A stretch of 64,000 nt of DNA from Affinibrenneria salicis (lineage in GTDB: Bacteria; Pseudomonadota; Gammaproteobacteria; Enterobacterales; Enterobacteriaceae). Position 1 is the stretch's first letter. Each line of letters starts with the position of its first letter. The stretch covers positions 154,780 to 218,779 of the forward strand of contig NZ_VYKJ01000010.1 of assembly GCF_008710095.1 (NCBI RefSeq), read 5' to 3'. The notes below the pieces were generated by a model. The model saw nothing but the letters and a program-made list of their open reading frames with translations. It was not told where the DNA came from and searched no databases. The translations under genes were made by a program, and so were the position numbers. Positions 60,060-64,000 of this stretch are shown here, piece after piece.

Positions 60060-60356
60060 TTAGATAAATGTAGGAAGGTTGCCAAGATTGTCATGTTTAG
60101 TCTTGTTTGGATCGGTAGTAATGAAATCATCAGTCATCACTTCAACCTTTGCCCCTACAGACCATGATTTTTTTTCTTTGTTGTAAGTAATTGTTTTGAA
60201 TTCTGCTTTCCCTTTTCTGATCAGTTCACCAACGAATGCACGCGAATTAACAGTGCCAGGTCCGATCTTCTTACCTAGGTTCTCATGAACTTTTACGAAC
60301 TCAATATGCTGATTGTTGCTGTCCATTTTGATTGCTGAAATGTAGAAATCTTCCAT
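60060..60356 (-). CDS. DUF3892 domain protein
   Basis: A 98-residue protein. The pattern FYISAIKMDSNNQHIEFVKV, RAFVGELIRKG, TITYNKEKKSWSVGAKVEVM and TDPNKTKHDNLGNLPTF is that of DUF3892, small proteins often found on islands and near phage-defence genes but with no known function. GGAG lies nine nt before this ATG; extension to 60425 is unsupported. A possible -10 TATAAA lies about 45 bp upstream. Confidence 0.75.
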   Translation of the reverse strand: MEDFYISAIKMDSNNQHIEFVKVHENLGKKIGPGTVNSRAFVGELIRKGKAEFKTITYNKEKKSWSVGAKVEVMTDDFITTDPNKTKHDNLGNLPTFI

Positions 60357-60782
60357 TGCTATTTTCTCCAGAGGCAGATGCCCAGCGCAGCTGCTTTCAT
60401 TTATATCCGTGCTTATCAGCCTCATTTCAATGGGTAGAACAAAAAATTTCTCTATTGATTTGATCTAAACAAACGAGTTTCCCTAAGTCTATTTTTCGCT
60501 CGTAGCAGACCTTCAGCTTAGTTACCTAGTCCGCTCAGTGCCAACAGCGGACGTTAATGAGAACAATCTGGGGCAATCAACGGAGTGGGGTCAGTTCATA
60601 AATGACTCTGAGGTTTCTGTTAAACCTGTGGCGATTCAACTGACCTTTGATATTGCGGTTTTCAAATCTACGTTATAAAGCTTCGCTCTTTGAGCCGATG
60701 CAGCCCAAACGAGGATACAGATTTGGCTGACTATAAACTTCTGCTTTCGAGCGAGTTGGAGCATGAATTTCTTCCTGACACA
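60357..60782. other. 426-bp gap between the DUF3892 gene and the 707-residue gene
   Basis: AT-rich near the DUF3892 start and mixed beyond. It may contain the DUF3892 promoter. No supported gene or strong hairpin is seen. Confidence 0.4.
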
Positions 60783-62906
60783 TCAATCAGATTGGCGGCG
60801 AACCTCGATTTCAACAATGTGGCGAGGTGTTCGCCCAAGCTTAGCATCGCCGTTAGCGACGGCGATGATGCCCTCATGCTCGTCGCCAGCCCACAGGCCA
60901 ACAAGCTCGTGCAGAAAAAAATCCGCGTAGGAGCAGCTGGCGTCACGAACCTGCATCGCCAAAACAGTAGTTTTGCTCGTGTGCAACTGGGTCAAATTTC
61001 TGACGAGCCGCGCTGGGGCAACCCAGAGAACCGGCTGAGGCGAGGCCGGAGTCGTGAACAGGTAATAGGCGTGTTCTGACTGCTTGAGTATGTCCTCGCA
61101 CTGCTGCAGGTCGATGCCTACCGTCGAACTGAAGCTTTGTCCCGAAACAGTGCCTCTGCGCTTTTTCACCTGCATAAGGGTCGCACGCTGGATCACTGTT
61201 TCCCCCTTGTCCACGATACGGCTCAGGAACAGCACGTCTGCCCCCAGCGGAGCCCCGGCTGATGTGTTCGCCCCTTCCTCTCGCTTGCTAGGTTGACGCA
61301 CCTTCACTGTCAGGCTCGGATATGTCGCCCGCGTCGTAACCGATAGTTGATGTAACTGGTCGCTCGCGTTGTTCAACGCCTCCATTGTCAGAGTCAGGAG
61401 GCGCGCCGTATGGGCCTCCTCGTCCTCTCCCCAGGTCTCCGAATATTCGCGACAAAATTTTTCCTCCATCTGGCTAAGCGCCCTATGGATGACGCGCTCC
61501 ACGGAAGGGTCGCTCAGCCAAGTTTGGGCTCCTACGCTAGGCAGCTCAGTAGCACCCTCGCCTCCACCTACTGGCCCCTCCAGGTCCAGTGCCCCCTGCT
61601 TGGACCGCACTAGTCCCTTGCTCCTCAGTTGCAGTTGCCTTGCAGGAGTATCGACAAGCCGATTCGCAAACGCCAGATGCTCCTCGTCATCCATCAATCG
61701 CAAAAGCACTGGTTCGACTTCGGCAAATGCCGTCTGCTCGAGCCAAAGGCAGGCAAAATTGAGGAGCCCCTGGGCTAATTCAGGTTCCTCATTCACCCGA
61801 TCGAACAGATCCTGCCGCCAGGCCTCGCGGGCGGCTGGGCCTAGTTGGGACCACAGCGTTTCTCGATCCCACGGCTGGGATGGCAATTCTCTGAGGCTGG
61901 CAATGACGCTTTGCTGACTATACCGCGCTGGGTCTCCAAACTCGTGCCAAGCCGCCGCAAGTGCGAGGTCCGAGGGTATAGTGTTCCCGGACAATTCAGC
62001 AAGCCTCGAGAAGGCTTTGGCAACGCACTCCTTGATATTGTTTTCCTTCTCTTTCTGCGAACGGATATTCCAGCGCAGGAACAGATTACGTACATCTTCC
62101 GGCAATATCTTGCAGCAATGTTGGATAAGCTTAGGAAAGACTGACGGAACTGCTTGTTCAAAAACCTGTTCGCAAGCCCACAGGGATGTCTGCACTGTCG
62201 GCGAATTCGCAAACAGAGAGAAGACGAGCTCTTGCCTTGTGACGCTTGAATAGTCCGACAACATGCCGATATGATTTTTCAAATAGTCGCGTACACGCGG
62301 CCAATACAGCTTGACCAGTTTCTCGAAAGCCCAATTATTCTGCCACTGGTGAGGGTCGACTAGTTGAAGAACATCGATGCAATCTTCCTCGGACGTATTG
62401 CCCACCAACGTCTCCATGAGCTGCTGATCGTCCAAAAAATTACGCCGATAATACGAACGGTCATCGAGCAACCATTTAACCCAAATCGCACGTGGCTCGA
62501 TTTCAGCCACAATGATTTCACGTAAGCCCGGGAGATCGCCATTAAGTATGCCATCCCAGAAGATATTCTGAGCGCGCCGGTAAGAATTTGGGTCCAAGAT
62601 AGAGGACGACTTCTCGATCCCCGTGGATCCGTGTCCGATAATTTTTAAGGTTAGCGCTATCTGCCCCTGCTTTGCCGCAGCCACGAACTCGGCCGTAAAG
62701 TGCTCACGCTCAGTTTGCGAATTATATGGCCAACTCGTATCCGAAAACCTGAGGTTCTCAGTTGATAGGTGGGAGTAGTCCAGACGAAGCATGTCTTTGT
62801 GGATGGTAAAATACCGTGCGAGGAATTCGACAAGCGGCTGAGCCCAACCTTCCAACGAAACACTGGCAGCTTCCAGTTGATCGTCGAAGTCAATATTTAC
62901 GAACAA
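60783..62906 (-). CDS. Unrecognised 707-residue protein with PD-(D/E)xK-like C-terminus
   Basis: I do not recognise this protein as a whole. Residues 1-430 look largely helical with Trp-rich segments (for example PRAIWVKWLLDDRSYYRR at 138-155) and no Walker motif, signal peptide or membrane helix. After a glycine-rich linker (446-452), residues 530-640 contain GAD at 556-558 and MQVKK at 578-582, the D...QxK arrangement used by many restriction-like nucleases, followed by WVAPARLVRNLTQ. It probably starts at TTG (62906), six nt after GGGAG. Codon use differs from the backbone, which suggests transfer. Possible stand-alone anti-phage effector; this is inference. Confidence 0.7.
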   Translation of the reverse strand: MFVNIDFDDQLEAASVSLEGWAQPLVEFLARYFTIHKDMLRLDYSHLSTENLRFSDTSWPYNSQTEREHFTAEFVAAAKQGQIALTLKIIGHGSTGIEKSSSILDPNSYRRAQNIFWDGILNGDLPGLREIIVAEIEPRAIWVKWLLDDRSYYRRNFLDDQQLMETLVGNTSEEDCIDVLQLVDPHQWQNNWAFEKLVKLYWPRVRDYLKNHIGMLSDYSSVTRQELVFSLFANSPTVQTSLWACEQVFEQAVPSVFPKLIQHCCKILPEDVRNLFLRWNIRSQKEKENNIKECVAKAFSRLAELSGNTIPSDLALAAAWHEFGDPARYSQQSVIASLRELPSQPWDRETLWSQLGPAAREAWRQDLFDRVNEEPELAQGLLNFACLWLEQTAFAEVEPVLLRLMDDEEHLAFANRLVDTPARQLQLRSKGLVRSKQGALDLEGPVGGGEGATELPSVGAQTWLSDPSVERVIHRALSQMEEKFCREYSETWGEDEEAHTARLLTLTMEALNNASDQLHQLSVTTRATYPSLTVKVRQPSKREEGANTSAGAPLGADVLFLSRIVDKGETVIQRATLMQVKKRRGTVSGQSFSSTVGIDLQQCEDILKQSEHAYYLFTTPASPQPVLWVAPARLVRNLTQLHTSKTTVLAMQVRDASCSYADFFLHELVGLWAGDEHEGIIAVANGDAKLGRTPRHIVEIEVRRQSD

Positions 62907-63268
62907 GATGTTCTCCCTTTCCCGTAGCTGGCACCGACGGCCTTCGTCATGGTGATCTGCATATTCTCAATAAGGCTACCGTAACCAAAACGCAGGCGGT
63001 TAAGGAACCGCCCTTATACAACAACAGACATTATAGAATTCCGTTGATCTTTTTATTACTTCTAAATAAAAATTTGTTAATTACCGATCCACTTTAGCCA
63101 GTCCATGGTAGACCTATTCCCAGTTAATTGACACACGGCATTGTTAGCAAGATTCATGGTGACTCAATTACGGACTTCTGCTCTTCGCTCAAAGCAGCCA
63201 TATCAAATGGATGCATGACAGGTTTGGCTGGCATTAAGAAGCGGGCGTTTGAGCATTTGCCCATGTAA
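62907..63268. other. Upstream region of the 707-residue gene
   Basis: Very AT-rich around 63020-63090. On the minus strand a perfect -10 TATAAT lies at 63030-63035 with no clear -35. A GGCGGTT/AACCGCC inverted repeat (62995-63001 with 63006-63012) lies in the would-be leader. No gene is seen. Confidence 0.4.
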
Positions 63269-63541
63269 ACGGCGTCCCTTCAGAGCGCATTTGACTATGT
63301 TGATGAGGCCTTTGACGTGTGGCGGGAACGCTCTCGTCATACCTGGCAACTGGATATCTCGTGGCTCGGGACGCAGGGGATTAAACGCCAGAATGAGACA
63401 GCTGCAGAGGGTGACAACATCCCTGCTGAGGATCAGCTTTCGCTGGAGCTTGAGGTTCCGCCTGTCGCGACTGAGAGCACTGCAGTGCCCGCCGTCGGGG
63501 AGCAAGAAAGCAATTCTAACGATGTGCGGCAAATTCCGTAG
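63269..63541 (+). pseudogene. C-terminal fragment of an unidentified island gene
   Basis: Open for 90 codons after a TAA at 63266, with no good start. Reads SLQSAFDYVDEAFDVWRERS then RHTWQLDISWLGTQGIKRQ and an acidic, Glu/Pro-rich tail. It looks like the 3' end of a larger gene truncated by rearrangement. I could not assign a family. Confidence 0.4.
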
Positions 63542-63869
63542 GACAACCCTGTATCCCGCTCATCGTCCGTAGGGTCGACGTTCTGGTCAGTCTGCCAGCG
63601 GGTGTTCTGCCGGGTGAAAAAGGTGATTCGGGATCAGTGGTGAATCACCAAAGGAGAGGTGAACATTACTTACTCACAAAATCTGTCTGTAGGCGTTCTC
63701 GTTGACGTGTAAACTCTTCATCGAGGCAGCCAGGCGGTTATGTTAACATCATCCTGCGTTAACTGTTCTGTTATAAGAACGAAACTCAGTTTTAGTATAA
63801 CGTGGATACCATTAGGGCCGCCCGGCTGTTGCCGTGCTGGCTTGTCCGGAATTATGAATATGGCCACTG
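63542..63869. other. Non-coding stretch before the terminal IS element
   Basis: About 330 bp with no supported gene. Nothing recognisable beyond general AT-rich patches around 63710-63800. Confidence 0.35.
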
Positions 63870-64000
63870 CCTGGGTAATCCCCCCGAAAAAGCAGAGTAT
63901 TCATAAGTAGAATTTTCTCGTAATCTAAACGCAGGAGATTCTTATGAAAAAATCACGTTTTACCGACAGCCAGATCATCGCCATCCTCAGGCAGGCCGAA
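63870..64000 (+). mobile_element. Left end of an IS3-family element (runs off window)
   Basis: The stretch from about 63870 (ATCCCCCCGAAAAAGCAGAG onward, ATTCATAAGTAGAATTTTCT) resembles the leader of IS407-group elements, directly before an IS3-type orfA. The exact terminus is not defined. Confidence 0.6.
63944..64000 (+). CDS. IS3-family transposase OrfA (N-terminal 19 codons)
   Basis: MKKSRFTDSQIIAILRQAE is the typical start of IS3-family (IS407-group) OrfA helix-turn-helix proteins. GCAGGAGA lies upstream. The frame is open to the window end. Confidence 0.85.
   Translation, partial: MKKSRFTDSQIIAILRQAE

Larger units (their letters stand above)
58331..64000. mobile_element. Genomic island integrated at the 3' end of ssrA (right end outside window)
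   Basis: A P4-type integrase gene starts 193 bp after tmRNA and points away from it; GC content and codon use drop relative to the backbone; gene content changes to unknowns and IS fragments. No second copy of the ssrA 3' end (AGCTCCACCA context) was found to 64000, so the right junction is beyond the window. Confidence 0.8.

Noticed and set aside
58349..64000. Right attachment site (attR) of the ssrA island
   Set aside because: No repeat of the tmRNA 3' end was found by reading; the island must extend past the window.

Overview
The window is chromosomal DNA of a GC-rich gamma-proteobacterium of the order Enterobacterales. The backbone genes match Escherichia coli proteins closely in length and motifs. 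Blocks of the E. coli min-95 region are kept in order: ytfP-tamB-tamA, msrA, paeA, ytfK, cysQ, cpdB, then fklB, ytfB, rplI-rpsR-priB-rpsF, yjfP, bsmA, rlmB, rnr, nsrR. After these come blocks from elsewhere on the E. coli map: yggR/yggS-proC-yggT-yggU-rdgB-hemW, lplT-aas/omrA/galR, and grpE/nadK-recN-bamE-rnfH-ratA-smpB-ssrA. This shuffled order, together with lineage-type repeats and a codB/pucR/codA cluster, suggests a soft-rot or plant-associated genus (Pectobacteriaceae, Brenneria- or Dickeya-like). That is inference; species cannot be fixed from the sequence alone.

Layout. 1-16 kb: outer-membrane assembly (TamAB), methionine sulfoxide repair, polyamine export, stringent-response modulator YtfK, PAP phosphatase, periplasmic nucleotidase, a WrbA-like flavoprotein, FklB, YtfB, and the S6/PriB/S18/L9 operon with its S6:S18 leader. 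16.3-17.0 kb: decayed IS3-family element. 17-30 kb: YjfP esterase, a 150-bp tandem repeat, the rtcB2-prfH ribosome-rescue pair behind a strong promoter and a 14-codon ORF, a liv-type amino-acid ABC operon with a convincing sigma-54 promoter, BsmA, and nsrR-rnr-rlmB. 30.9-34.7 kb: permease, PucR regulator and CodA-like deaminase in an overlapping operon. 34.7-40.3 kb: ygg/proC/rdgB/hemW cluster and an entericidin. 40.4-48.8 kb: ElaA, a SUKH-like protein, lplT/aas, an OmrA-type sRNA, galR, gldA and nudK. 48.8-52.2 kb: a Fur-box-preceded flavoprotein, a solitary NapC-type cytochrome and mntH with its own Fur box. 52.3-58.3 kb: grpE with a textbook sigma-32 promoter, nadK, SOS-controlled recN, bamE, rnfH, ratA, smpB and tmRNA.

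From the 3' end of ssrA (58.35 kb) to the window end lies a lower-GC genomic island. It starts with a P4-type integrase, followed by a DUF3892 protein, an unrecognised 707-residue protein with a PD-(D/E)xK-like C-terminal signature, gene debris and the start of an IS3-family element. The right attachment site lies outside the window. The 707-residue protein is the best candidate here for an undescribed system, possibly anti-phage defence.

A palindromic interspersed repeat with conserved ends occurs at least five times on the backbone and once as an isolated end. Copies flank cpdB, sit inside the liv operon and abut the ssrA promoter.
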